DNA from: Bryobacterales bacterium
GTDB lineage: Bacteria > Acidobacteriota > Terriglobia > Bryobacterales > Bryobacteraceae
Assembly: GCA_003163855.1 (NCBI GenBank)
Contig: PLRJ01000092.1
Location: 1-41,102 of the forward strand
DNA length: 41,102 nt
Direction: 5' to 3'
Positions 12,687 through 20,902 of this stretch are shown here, one piece after another; position 1 is the first letter of the stretch; every line of letters starts with the position of its first letter. The notes beneath the pieces were generated by a model. It had not been told where the DNA came from, searched no databases, and saw nothing but the letters and a program-made list of their open reading frames with translations. The position numbers and the translations under genes are program-made.

Positions 12687-14480
12687 CTATTTTGATTTAG
12701 CTTCCAGTTCCGCCCAGCGTTCGTAGAGTGCGTCCACGGCGGCCTGAGCTACTTCCAGTTCCTGGTGCGCTTCTGCGATTCGTTTAGGATTGCTAACCAC
12801 CTCCGGATGTATCATCGCCTGCCGCTTGGCCTCCAGAACCTCTTCCGCGCTCTCGACGCGTTCTTCTATCGTCTCCAGATCTCTATTATCCATGTAGGAC
12901 AGCTTCTTCTTCGCCGGTGCGGAACCGGCCGCGGCTTTCGGATTCGCAGCCTTTGCTTTAGCCTTCCTACGTTCGCTTTGCCACGCTTCCCACTGCGAAT
13001 AGTCTGCGAACCGCCCCGCATTGCCCTCGCCGTCGAAGCCGAAGACAACCGTCGAGACCCGGTCAAGCATGTAACGATCGTGCGTCACCAGCACCAGCGC
13101 GCCCGGAAACTCCACCAGGCTCTCTTCCAGAATTTCAAGCGTAGGAATGTCCAAGTCGTTCGTCGGTTCGTCTAGCAACAGCACGTCGGCCGGTTCCAAC
13201 ATCAGGTTGGCGATCAGTACGCGCGCCCGCTCGCCTCCCGACAATCGGCTAACGGGCTGGAAAAGCTGGTCGCTGGCAAACAGAAAACGCGACGCCCAAG
13301 ACGCCACGTGAATCGTGCGGTCCTGATAGATCACCGAATCTCCATAGGGTGACAAGGCTTCCTTCAACGTCAAGGTTGTGTCTAGCTCGCGGTTCTGGTC
13401 GAAGTAGACCATGCGCAGATTCTCCGCACGTCTCACCTCGCCCGCTTGTGGCGTAATTTCGCCGCGCATCAGCCGCAGCAAAGTCGTCTTCCCGCTACCG
13501 TTCGGACCGACCAGCCCAATACGCGTTCCGGCAGTCAGCACAAAATCCAGCTTGTTCAGCAGTTGCTTCGATTCGTAGCCGTAACTGACATTGTCGAATT
13601 CAATCAGGCGCTTGGTCTTTCTGTCCGAAGCGGAGAAATCGATGCCGGCGCTTGAAGTTCGGCTGCGGTTTTTCAAGTCGCTAAGCTCGCCTATCAGTTC
13701 GTAGGCATTATCAATGCGTGCCTTCGCCTTGGTGGCGCGCGCTTTTGGTCCGCGGCGCAGCCATTCCATCTCAATACGAACGCGATTTTCCAGCGCTTCC
13801 TGGTGCTTCGCCTGTGCCGCCAGAAACTCGCCTTTCCGCTCCAGAAAAGTGCTGTAGTTGCCTTGTGCGCGAAACAATCCGTCCGCGTAGGCTCGATTGA
13901 GTTCCGCCATTGATGTAGCCACATTTTCCAGAAAGTAACGGTCGTGGCTGACAACCACCGTGGCGAAGCGGCCGTTTTGCAGAAGTTTTTCCAGCCACTC
14001 AATTCCAGCCAGATCGAGGTGATTCGTAGGCTCATCCAGTAGCAGAATGTCAGGATTGGTAACCAGAGCCTGCGCGATGGCAACGCGTTTGCGCCAACCG
14101 CCGGAAAGCGTCGCTGCCTCCGCGTCGAAATCCGGAAAACCCACTCGGCCCAGCGTTTCACCTTCGCGCGCGCCCCATTCGCCTGCCGGAACTTTGGCAT
14201 CAGCCAACGCTTTTTGCAGAATCTGGCGGATAGAATCGCCCGGTGCAAATTGCGAATCCTGCGCCACGTAGCCAAGCCGCGTGTTTTTCCGCAGCGCCAC
14301 TTCGCCGCTATCGGGCGTGCGCCGGCCGCCTAACAACTCCAGCAGGGTTGACTTGCCCGAACCATTCGGTCCGACGATGCCGAGACGATCGCCTTCCGAC
14401 ACGTTGAAGGAGATATCTCGAAACAGCGGATTAGCGCCATAAGTTTTAGTAAGGGATTGAACGTTTAGTAAGAGCGCCAC
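12687..14480 (-). CDS. uup: ABC-F ATPase, Uup type
   Basis: A 597-residue soluble protein with two ABC cassettes and no membrane segments. First cassette: GPNGSGKST near residue 38 and LSGGWRKRVAIAQAL. Second: GPNGSGKTT near 325 and LSGGERARVLIANLM, with DEPTNHLD and DEPTNDLD Walker B motifs. The linker between them carries a basic helical stretch (about 235-290). A C-terminal coiled coil (about 525-597) separates it from EttA and points to Uup. ABC-F proteins act on the ribosome; Uup is also tied to ribosome assembly and branched DNA. It follows nikR by 35 bases on the same strand. The family is certain, the Uup subtype likely. Confidence 0.92.
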   Translation of the reverse strand: MALLLNVQSLTKTYGANPLFRDISFNVSEGDRLGIVGPNGSGKSTLLELLGGRRTPDSGEVALRKNTRLGYVAQDSQFAPGDSIRQILQKALADAKVPAGEWGAREGETLGRVGFPDFDAEAATLSGGWRKRVAIAQALVTNPDILLLDEPTNHLDLAGIEWLEKLLQNGRFATVVVSHDRYFLENVATSMAELNRAYADGLFRAQGNYSTFLERKGEFLAAQAKHQEALENRVRIEMEWLRRGPKARATKAKARIDNAYELIGELSDLKNRSRTSSAGIDFSASDRKTKRLIEFDNVSYGYESKQLLNKLDFVLTAGTRIGLVGPNGSGKTTLLRLMRGEITPQAGEVRRAENLRMVYFDQNRELDTTLTLKEALSPYGDSVIYQDRTIHVASWASRFLFASDQLFQPVSRLSGGERARVLIANLMLEPADVLLLDEPTNDLDIPTLEILEESLVEFPGALVLVTHDRYMLDRVSTVVFGFDGEGNAGRFADYSQWEAWQSERRKAKAKAANPKAAAGSAPAKKKLSYMDNRDLETIEERVESAEEVLEAKRQAMIHPEVVSNPKRIAEAHQELEVAQAAVDALYERWAELEAKSK

Positions 14481-14515
14481 TACTCTATGTTCTTACGGGC
14501 GGACTTTAAGGGAGG

Positions 14516-14944
14516 TCAGGCGGTTTTTAGAACGCTGCTTTTCGGCGCCGTCATCACCAAGCGCCCGTGTTGCACGCCCTTGGTGCCGATCAGCAAATCG
14601 GCAAACTTCTGGACGCGTTTGGACGGTCCCTTCACCACGATGGCTTCGAGACAAGTGTCGTGATCCAGATGGGCGTGCGTCGTCGAAATAATCAGATCGT
14701 GGTTGGCGTGTTGCAGGTCGGTTAGTCTCTCCGGAAGAAGCCGGGAATGGTGATCGTAAATCAAAGTTACTGTACCAACCACAAAGGTTTCAGGAGACTC
14801 CACCATCGCGCTAACCAGCCGGTCGCGAATCAGGTCGCGAAACGCTTCCGAGCGGTTTGTATAGCCGTGTTTGGCGATGAACTGATCAAAACGAGTCAAC
14901 AAGTCTGAGTCGATGGCTACGCCGATGCGGCTGAGAATTCCCAT
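14516..14944 (-). CDS. nikR: nickel-responsive transcriptional regulator NikR
   Basis: A 142-residue protein matching NikR over its whole length. The N-terminal ribbon-helix-helix spans about residues 3-45 (RIGVAIDSDLLTRFDQFI, then NRSEAFRDLIRD). The C-terminal ACT-like nickel domain keeps every high-affinity ligand: His79, His90, His92 and Cys98, the equivalents of E. coli His76, His87, His89 and Cys95 (motif TTHAHLDHDTC). It should bind operator DNA when loaded with Ni(II). No nickel transporter, urease or hydrogenase gene is in the window, so its targets lie elsewhere. It sits between a polysaccharide deacetylase (25 bases upstream) and the ABC-F gene (35 bases downstream), all on the same strand. 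Confidence 0.93.
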   Translation of the reverse strand: MGILSRIGVAIDSDLLTRFDQFIAKHGYTNRSEAFRDLIRDRLVSAMVESPETFVVGTVTLIYDHHSRLLPERLTDLQHANHDLIISTTHAHLDHDTCLEAIVVKGPSKRVQKFADLLIGTKGVQHGRLVMTAPKSSVLKTA

Positions 14945-14969
14945 TTAACATTCTCCGAGCACTCGGCCA

Positions 14970-15836
14970 TTAGCGTAGCAGTTCGTGAGCGGCCTTCGAG
15001 ACCAAAACCTGATTGGCTCGCGGCATCAAACGCCACTTGTGTTCCGTGGAACTTTTCGCCGCCTCGGCATCGGCAAGTTTCAGCAGATGCAGCAAGTTGT
15101 CACCCGTGTCGGTATTCAAAACCATGCAGCGCGGCATGGCCATCTTGGGGTCGGCTAGCTTGGCGGAACGGCATTCGACTGAAAAACCGATTTCATAGCC
15201 ATCTTTCGCGGCACTTTCCAGCAGACCCGGCGTGTAGATTCCATAGGGCCAGGCCAGCATTTCCACCGGGTGGCTCAACTTTGCCTCCAAAGCAGACTTC
15301 GATTGCGCCAACTCACCGTCGACATAGTGGTCGTAGCTGGCCGACGCCAGCCGGCGCTGCTGCCTGGAAAAATTAGGATGATCCACGGTATGAGATTCCA
15401 AATCAACCAACGGATCTCTTTCAAGACTCGCCACCTGGTCCCATCCCACACAATAAGTTCCGTGCGAGATGCAGGAAGTGACAAGGAACATGGTCACCGG
15501 TACATGCAGCGAATCTAAAATTGGCTTGGCGTTGTCATAGAACGACGCGTGTCCATCGTCGAAAGTGATCACTACGGAATGCTCCGCCGGAGCCGCTCCT
15601 GTTCCTAGTCTCCAAGCCACAAGATCACTAAGAGGAATAATGCGATAACCATTCGCAGTCAGAGTCATCAACTGATTGCGGAAATTCTCAGGGGTTACCG
15701 TGGTAGCGCCTATAGGAGCTTCACGTATACGGTGGTAGCAAAGGATAGGAACGGAGAGATCAGCTGCGCTTAAGCAGCAGATTGTCAGCGCAAGCGGCAG
15801 CAGAAGTCGAAGCATAAAAGAACCACGTGGTTTCAT
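14970..15836 (-). CDS. secreted polysaccharide deacetylase (NodB/CE4)
   Basis: A 288-residue protein. A cleavable signal peptide (MKPRGSFMLRLLLPLALTI, cleaved near residue 24) precedes a NodB homology domain. Motif 1 is TFDDG (VVITFDDGHASFYD), with both catalytic Asp; motif 2 is SHTVDHPNF with the two metal His; motif 3 is AWPYGIYTPG. The opening VPILCYHRI is typical of the PgaB/YadE-like branch. It likely removes N- or O-acetyl groups from an extracellular or wall glycan. It is divergent from the PIG-L cassette across only 60 bases, and runs toward nikR on the same strand. Confidence 0.88.
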   Translation of the reverse strand: MKPRGSFMLRLLLPLALTICCLSAADLSVPILCYHRIREAPIGATTVTPENFRNQLMTLTANGYRIIPLSDLVAWRLGTGAAPAEHSVVITFDDGHASFYDNAKPILDSLHVPVTMFLVTSCISHGTYCVGWDQVASLERDPLVDLESHTVDHPNFSRQQRRLASASYDHYVDGELAQSKSALEAKLSHPVEMLAWPYGIYTPGLLESAAKDGYEIGFSVECRSAKLADPKMAMPRCMVLNTDTGDNLLHLLKLADAEAAKSSTEHKWRLMPRANQVLVSKAAHELLR

Positions 15837-15896
15837 CAGTCAATTGCAAGTCTACTAGGGGGGCGTGGGTTTTAAGACGTATTTAATGCGCTGTTA
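15837..15896. promoter_or_regulatory. 60-base divergent region between deacetylase and PIG-L genes
   Basis: The two genes start 60 bases apart on opposite strands, so this stretch must carry or overlap both promoters. It contains an AT-rich ATTTAA at 15881-15886 and a GGGGGG run at 15858-15863, but no clear -35/-10 pair. A shared control of the two deacetylase genes is possible but unproven. Confidence 0.35.
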
Positions 15897-16598
15897 ATGG
15901 ATATGAAAGTTCTAGTAGCCGAGCAAGAATGGTTAGCGGCGCTCGCCAATGTGCCTTTGTGGGTACCTCCAAAGAGGCCGACCATTGTCGTTTCCCCTCA
16001 TCCTGACGATGAAACTCTGGGCGCGGGAGGCTTAATCGCTTATCAGCGCCTCCAAGGTGTACCGGTTTGGGTCATAGCTGTAACCGACGGTGAGGCTGCT
16101 TATAAAGATTACGACAACCTCGGATCCATTCGGCAGAGCGAGCAGAATCAAGCATTAAAACAGCTCAATGTGGAGTCCGATAAAATCATCCGCTTACATC
16201 TGCCCGACTCCAGAGTCTCGGAGCACGAGTGCGAGCTGGAGGAAACACTGATTTCTCTTGTAAAAACAGGAAGTCTGGTTGTAGCCCCGTGGAAACGCGA
16301 CTTCCACCCTGATCATGAGGCTTGCGGTAGAGCCGCTGAACGATTAGTTGAAATTGATGATGTCACTCTTGTGTCTTATGTTTTTTGGACATGGCACCAC
16401 GGCACAACCTCCTTAGTGACCGATCAGCTTCCGCGGCGTCTGCAGTTGGACCAATCTCTACAAGTTGCCAAGAATGCGGCTCTCGCTTGTCACCAATCTC
16501 AACTGAAGTACGACAAGGAATCTCCTATTCTGCCCGAAGAACTTCTCGGCCCGGCGAGGCGCAACTATGAGATCTTCTTCGTCCCAGGAGTTTTTTGA
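15897..16598 (+). CDS. PIG-L (LmbE) family N-deacetylase
   Basis: A 233-residue protein of the PIG-L zinc deacetylase family. The metal site is visible: SPHPDDETLGAGG near residues 33-45 (His, Asp, Asp) and FHPDHEACGRA near 140 with the further His. Family members deacetylate N-acetylglucosaminyl lipids or thiols (PIG-L, MshB, BshB). No signal peptide is present, so it acts in the cytoplasm. It is the first gene of a four-gene cassette; its end overlaps the methyltransferase start by 32 bases. No bacillithiol or mycothiol genes are near, so a sugar-lipid or sugar-nucleotide substrate is more likely here. ATG codons at 15897 and 15903 are both possible starts. Confidence 0.9.
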   Translation: MDMKVLVAEQEWLAALANVPLWVPPKRPTIVVSPHPDDETLGAGGLIAYQRLQGVPVWVIAVTDGEAAYKDYDNLGSIRQSEQNQALKQLNVESDKIIRLHLPDSRVSEHECELEETLISLVKTGSLVVAPWKRDFHPDHEACGRAAERLVEIDDVTLVSYVFWTWHHGTTSLVTDQLPRRLQLDQSLQVAKNAALACHQSQLKYDKESPILPEELLGPARRNYEIFFVPGVF

Positions 16599-17139
16599 CA
16601 AGCTCTATAGTGCCGATAGTGACCCTTGGAATTTCGCCACGAGCGATTATGAACTGAGCCGCTACGACGCCGAAATCAGCTTCCTAGAGGGCCGTCGCTT
16701 TAAGCGAGCCTTTGAGCCAGGCTGCTCTATCGGAATATTTACCCAGAAACTCGCCACTTTCTGTGATCGGCTGGAAGCCATCGACATTTCGCCCACTGCG
16801 GCTTCGTTGGCCCGCAAACGATGCAGCCATCTTAAGAACGTGACGGTACAACAGGGATCGCTTCCACAAGACCTGCCTTATGGAACATTCAACCTGATTG
16901 TATTTAGCGAGCTTGGTTACTATTTCGAAGCGCCAGTCTTGCAGGATCTCGGAAGCGAGTTGGTGAAGCGGCTTGAAGTAGACGGCGTGTTTCTGGCGGC
17001 TCACTGGCTGGGACAATCCCCTGATCATGTTTTGAGTGGCGACCGCGTCCATGAGGTACTTAGGTGTTTGCCTGGATTAACTTTGACAGCATCCGATCGT
17101 CAACCAGGCTATCGAATAGACCGATGGAGCAAAACTTGA
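16567..17139 (+). CDS. NodS-like SAM-dependent methyltransferase
   Basis: A 190-residue class I methyltransferase. It opens with EFFDKLYSADSDPWNFATSD, the pattern of NodS-type enzymes. The SAM motif I is RAFEPGCSIGIFTQKLA near residues 47-62 and motif II is LEAIDISPTA. NodS N-methylates the free amine of deacetylated chitin oligomers, so placement right after a deacetylase makes chemical sense: deacetylate, then methylate. A GAGG lies 7 bases before the ATG at 16567, within the PIG-L gene. Its stop overlaps the next start (TGATG). Substrate identity is inference. Confidence 0.88.
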   Translation: MRSSSSQEFFDKLYSADSDPWNFATSDYELSRYDAEISFLEGRRFKRAFEPGCSIGIFTQKLATFCDRLEAIDISPTAASLARKRCSHLKNVTVQQGSLPQDLPYGTFNLIVFSELGYYFEAPVLQDLGSELVKRLEVDGVFLAAHWLGQSPDHVLSGDRVHEVLRCLPGLTLTASDRQPGYRIDRWSKT

Positions 17140-17846
17140 TGCAACCCTGGCACGTTTGCGTGTTGATACCTGCCCGTGATGAGGAAGACCTGGTATCTCG
17201 ATGTTTACTCTCAGTGCTTGAAGCTAAGAGAGGACTGGGGAGCTTAGCCACAGTGGACATCGTGATGGTGGTGGATAATTCCACCGACAGAACTTTAGAG
17301 CTTGCCCGGGCTCTGATCAAGCGCCACGGAACAGTGCTGCAAGCCAACGCCGGAAGTGTGGGCACGGCCCGTTGCCTGGCCGCAAGGTTGGCGTTGGCGC
17401 GTTACAACGGGGCGCTGAACCGATGCTGGCTGGCAAATACCGACGCGGATAGCGTGGTGCCGTTGGATTGGCTAACCCGGCAAGTGAAGTTTGCCGATCA
17501 AGGCGTTCAAGTGATAGCTGGAACTGTAAACGTGGACAACTTCGCGGAGCATGGGCCTGATGTGCCGCAAAGGTTCAGGCATTCCTACGAGATTGCGAGC
17601 GACGGCTCGCATGGACACGTGCATGGCGCAAATTTCGGAGTGCGGGCGGATATCTATGTTCGGGCGGGAGGATGGGGCCATTTGCCGACAGCCGAAGACC
17701 ACGACTTGTGGCGCCGCCTAAGAGCTTTGAATGCAGTGACGCGCTCCACCAACAGCGTAGAAGTTATTACCAGCGGACGCCGGCAGGGTCGCGCTCCGCA
17801 CGGCTTTGCAGACGCACTGGCAGCGCACAACGAAGCACGCCCATGA
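17139..17846 (+). CDS. GT2 glycosyltransferase
   Basis: About 235 residues from the ATG at 17139, which overlaps the previous stop (TGATG) and has GGAG 9 bases upstream. A longer reading frame from 17064 would overlap the methyltransferase gene and is less likely. The GT-A fold is shown by CVLIPARDEEDLVSRCL at the N-terminus, MVVDNSTDRT, a DxD-like NTDADSVVP metal site and the acceptor loop EDHDLWRRL. No membrane segment is visible. It is third in the cassette with the PIG-L deacetylase and NodS-like methyltransferase, and likely builds or extends the sugar those enzymes modify. Confidence 0.85.
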   Translation: MQPWHVCVLIPARDEEDLVSRCLLSVLEAKRGLGSLATVDIVMVVDNSTDRTLELARALIKRHGTVLQANAGSVGTARCLAARLALARYNGALNRCWLANTDADSVVPLDWLTRQVKFADQGVQVIAGTVNVDNFAEHGPDVPQRFRHSYEIASDGSHGHVHGANFGVRADIYVRAGGWGHLPTAEDHDLWRRLRALNAVTRSTNSVEVITSGRRQGRAPHGFADALAAHNEARP

Positions 17847-18781
17847 CGCTGCGCCAGCGTCTTCGCGAACTTGAAGCCCGCGGAGCCTTATCTCTTCCAA
17901 CGCCCGGCTGCGGAAGGACAACAGAACGGCATCGAAGTCTGTTGGAAATCGGACGGGAAGACTTGAGTCTGGCGCGCTTAGCAGAGGCTCATGTCGATGC
18001 ACTTGCGATTTTGTCGGAATCTGGAGGGCACCATCGCGTTCCAGGAGTGCTCTATGGAGTTTGGGCCTCCGAAAGTAAACAGCACCAACTGACCTTGCGT
18101 TGCTCCGATGGCAAGTGGCTGCTCTCGGGCAGCAAGATGTTCTGCAGCGGCGCCGGTCTTATAGACAGGGCGCTTGTCACTGTGCGCACTCCGGAGTCGA
18201 GACTGCTGGATGTGAACCTTAGTGGTAAAGAAGACGCAATTACCATCGACTATACCGATTGGAAAGCAAGCGCTTTTGCTGAAACCCAGACGGCAACTGT
18301 CAGTTTCAACAACATCGTTGTTGCGGAAGAGGACTTTATCTGCGAGCCAGACTGGTATCTTACCCGGCCCGGATTCTGGCATGGCGCCTGCGGTCCGGCT
18401 GCCTGCTGGGCCGGCGGGGCCATCGGTCTGGTAGATTATGCGCTCTCTCATGGTCGTGACGATGCCCACGGACTCGCTCATCTCGGTGGAATGAGTGCCG
18501 ATGAGTGGGCTTTGCGAGCTTTCCTCGACTCTGCCGGCGAGGAAATCGACGATTATCCGAACGACGCCAAAGCAGCTTGTATCCGCGCGCTCCGGGTCCG
18601 TCATTTAGTGGTTCAAGCCTGTAACGATGTGCTAAACCGCTTGCCTCGAGCTTTTGGTCCGAGGCCATTGGCATATGACGCTGATATTTCGAGGCGGTGT
18701 CAGGAATTAGCTTTATACATCACACAGTCCCACGCGGAGCGCGACCTGGAGTCACTAGGGCGGCAAGTTCTAGGCAGGTAG
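17843..18781 (+). CDS. short acyl-CoA-dehydrogenase-like flavoprotein
   Basis: 312 residues from the ATG at 17843, which overlaps the GT2 stop (ATGA); a longer frame from 17672 lies inside the GT2 gene. The middle (about 80-180) has the acyl-CoA dehydrogenase beta domain (WLLSGSKMFCSGAGLIDRALVT, FNNIVVAEEDF). The C-terminal helical part ends with YITQSHAERDLESLGRQVL, typical of ACAD relatives with monooxygenase or desulfurisation-like roles. At 312 residues it is 60-70 shorter than ordinary members. I do not see the catalytic Glu of medium-chain enzymes. It may desaturate or oxidise a carrier-bound or sugar-linked intermediate made by the cassette. It overlaps the convergent aldo/keto reductase gene by 12 bases. 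Confidence 0.8.
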   Translation: MTLRQRLRELEARGALSLPTPGCGRTTERHRSLLEIGREDLSLARLAEAHVDALAILSESGGHHRVPGVLYGVWASESKQHQLTLRCSDGKWLLSGSKMFCSGAGLIDRALVTVRTPESRLLDVNLSGKEDAITIDYTDWKASAFAETQTATVSFNNIVVAEEDFICEPDWYLTRPGFWHGACGPAACWAGGAIGLVDYALSHGRDDAHGLAHLGGMSADEWALRAFLDSAGEEIDDYPNDAKAACIRALRVRHLVVQACNDVLNRLPRAFGPRPLAYDADISRRCQELALYITQSHAERDLESLGRQVLGR

Positions 18782-19786
18782 CGAGTCAACCGCAGGATAG
18801 CCATGCTGCTGGCGTCCTACTTTTCCGTCGTACATGGTGCTGGTCTTGAACAATTCCAGATGTCCATCGCCTGCGTACCCGGCGCACTTGTCCGCCAGTG
18901 AGCGCATTTCCGGCTCACTCATCGGGGAAAAGTTCAGGGCGATCTTCAGATTCTGCTCCAGAACGTCCATTGAATCCATACCGCTGATGGTGGTTGCCAC
19001 CGGCAGGCTCATGGCGTAGCGAAGCGCCTGTTCCGCAGTAACGGCGCCCTTTTTTACCATCTCGCCGCTGCCGCCCATGCTCTTCATGCCCAGAACAGCC
19101 ATGCCGCGCCGTTGCGCCTCTGGCAGCACCTGCGAGTGAAAACTGCGGAATGTCGCATCGAACGGATTCAGCGGCATCTGCACCGTATCGAAAGGGAAAT
19201 TATGCGACAAAACCTTCAGGTGTATGGCCGGATCTTTATGTCCTGTGAATCCGACAAATCGAACTTTGCCGTCTTTCTTCGCTTGCACCAGAGCTTCCGC
19301 TACGCCGTCGGGAGCAAAAATCATCTCCGGGTCGTTGTCGTAAATCACTTCATGAATCTGCCAAACGTCCAGGTGATCAGTCTGTAGCCGCCCCAGGCTC
19401 TCTTCCAGCATCTGCATGGCGACGCGCTTATCGCGCCCGTGTGTGCAGACCTTAGTCATCAGAATCGCTTCTTTGCGGCGACCCTGCAAAGCCCTGCCCA
19501 GCCGGGCTTCACTTTCTCCGTCGTGATATTCCCATGCGTTGTCGAAAAAGTTTATCCCGGAATCCAGCGCGCGCTGAACGATTTTGGTGGCTTCTTCCTG
19601 GTCCTTTGTGGAGCCAAGGTGAAAACCTCCAACACCAATAATAGAAACCTCCAGGCCGGTTTTCCCGAACGGCCGGCGCGGCACGGAGGAACCGGCACTT
19701 GTCTGTCCACTTGCGGCGGTGCTCATAGTCATGATCGCGGCACTCTGCAACAGATTGCGGCGGCTTAGTCCTTCCTGTTTTGACAT
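18770..19786 (-). CDS. aldo/keto reductase, Tat-exported
   Basis: A 338-residue protein. A twin-arginine signal (LSRRNLLQSAAIMTMSTAASG, residues 7-28) precedes the AKR barrel starting at RRPFGKTGLEVSIIGVGG. The catalytic tetrad is visible: Asp and Tyr in NFFDNAWEYH, Lys in LMTKVCTHGRD and His in WQIHEV. Tat export suggests the NADP cofactor is loaded before transport. It lies 9 bases after a paralogous AKR gene on the same strand, about 55-60% identical by eye, so the pair probably arose by tandem duplication. The substrate is unknown. Confidence 0.9.
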   Translation of the reverse strand: MSKQEGLSRRNLLQSAAIMTMSTAASGQTSAGSSVPRRPFGKTGLEVSIIGVGGFHLGSTKDQEEATKIVQRALDSGINFFDNAWEYHDGESEARLGRALQGRRKEAILMTKVCTHGRDKRVAMQMLEESLGRLQTDHLDVWQIHEVIYDNDPEMIFAPDGVAEALVQAKKDGKVRFVGFTGHKDPAIHLKVLSHNFPFDTVQMPLNPFDATFRSFHSQVLPEAQRRGMAVLGMKSMGGSGEMVKKGAVTAEQALRYAMSLPVATTISGMDSMDVLEQNLKIALNFSPMSEPEMRSLADKCAGYAGDGHLELFKTSTMYDGKVGRQQHGYPAVDSLPA

Positions 19787-19795
19787 TTGTTCGCT

Positions 19796-20878
19796 TTACT
19801 TGTAAGGCGGGAAAGGATGGCCCGTGTTATCGGTGGCGCGCAGCATCTCTTTCACTTCCATCTGTTCCGTATCGATAGGAAAGTAATGCGCCAGCCGCGC
19901 TTCCGGATTGTCATACTTGAGCGAAACCTTGTACAACTCAAACCGACCGTCCAAAGCCTGCGGGCGACAGCGCGCGCGTAGGGCCTGCATCTCGGTGGTT
20001 GTTAGCGGCTCAAAGTTTTGCGCAATCGTTAAGTTCTGCTGCACCACTTCGGGCTTGTCCATCCCGGTAATGGTCGTGGCAACCGGGAGACTCATGGCGT
20101 AGCGAAGCATCTCCTCCGCCGAAAAAACGCCCTTAGTCACCGCATCGCCTGCGCCGTTCATCGGCTTCATTCCAAGCGGAGCAATCTTGCGAGCATTCAA
20201 CTCAGGCAGCACTAGAGTTTCGAAGCTTCGATAATGATAGTCAAACGGATTCAGCGGCATTTGCACTGAATCAAATGGGAAATTAGTCCGGATCATTGCC
20301 AGGTGGATTTTAGGATCTTTGTGGCCGGTAAAGCCTGTGAACCGGACCTTGCCCTGCTTTTTGGCCAGTTCCAACGCCTCGGCTGCGCCATTCGGCCGGA
20401 TGAAAAGTTCAGGGTCGTTGTCGAAGCTGACGCCATGAATCTGCCACAGGTCGAGGTGATCCGTCTGCAGCCGCGTGAGCGATTCTTCCAACATGCTCAT
20501 CGCCAAATTCTTGTCACGGCCGTGCGTGCAGACCTTGGTCATCAGGAAGACTTTGTCGCGCTTACCCTTCAGCGCACCTCCCATCCAATCCTCGGTCTTG
20601 CCGCGGTGATATTCCCAGCAGTTATCGAAAAATGTCACTCCGCCATCAACTGCGGCATCCACAATGCGCTTTGCGGTAGGCTCATCGGTGGCCTGTCCAA
20701 GATGATGTCCACCTAAACCAAGCGCGGAGATCTTTACATCAGTCTTGCCAAAGGGACGTAACGGGATCACGTCAGTTTGATGCCGCTGTCCTGGAACGTA
20801 AACACTGGCAACATTACCGAACGGCCGTTTTGCTATGCTTGCAGTTTCACCCGCCTTCAAGCGCCTTGCCCGCAACAT
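19796..20878 (-). CDS. aldo/keto reductase, paralogue without clear Tat signal
   Basis: 360 residues if translation begins at the ATG at 20878; the conserved core begins at IPLRPFGKTDVKISALGLGG, just after a GTG at 20770 that is an equally good start. The tetrad is intact (TFFDNCWEYH, LMTKVCTHGRDK, WQIHGV). The first 36 residues resemble neither a signal peptide nor the AKR fold, which favours the GTG. With the GTG start the upstream gap grows to 132 bases and includes a candidate promoter for the opposite lysine operon. It is the tandem paralogue of the next gene downstream. Confidence 0.87.
   Translation of the reverse strand: MLRARRLKAGETASIAKRPFGNVASVYVPGQRHQTDVIPLRPFGKTDVKISALGLGGHHLGQATDEPTAKRIVDAAVDGGVTFFDNCWEYHRGKTEDWMGGALKGKRDKVFLMTKVCTHGRDKNLAMSMLEESLTRLQTDHLDLWQIHGVSFDNDPELFIRPNGAAEALELAKKQGKVRFTGFTGHKDPKIHLAMIRTNFPFDSVQMPLNPFDYHYRSFETLVLPELNARKIAPLGMKPMNGAGDAVTKGVFSAEEMLRYAMSLPVATTITGMDKPEVVQQNLTIAQNFEPLTTTEMQALRARCRPQALDGRFELYKVSLKYDNPEARLAHYFPIDTEQMEVKEMLRATDNTGHPFPPYK
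20831..20839 (+). promoter_or_regulatory. candidate extended -10 promoter of the lysine operon
   Basis: TGCTATGCT is an extended -10 (TGnTATGCT, 5 of 6 to the TATAAT pattern) about 64 bases before the GTG at 20903. No good -35 is seen at 17 bases. It falls inside the longer version of the divergent aldo/keto reductase gene. Confidence 0.3.
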
Positions 20879-20880
20879 GA

Positions 20881-20895
20881 GCTTAAGGCTTAAGC
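20881..20895. repeat. 7-bp inverted repeat between divergent genes
   Basis: GCTTAAG, one centre base, then CTTAAGC: a perfect 7-bp dyad between the divergent AKR start (20878) and the M20 start (20903). Its position suits an operator, but it could be chance in such a short site. Confidence 0.35.
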
Positions 20896-20902
20896 AAAGC
20901 CT

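Noticed and set aside
20879..20902. lysine riboswitch (L box) before the lysine operon
   Set aside because: The space is far too short and no L-box-like structure is visible upstream.
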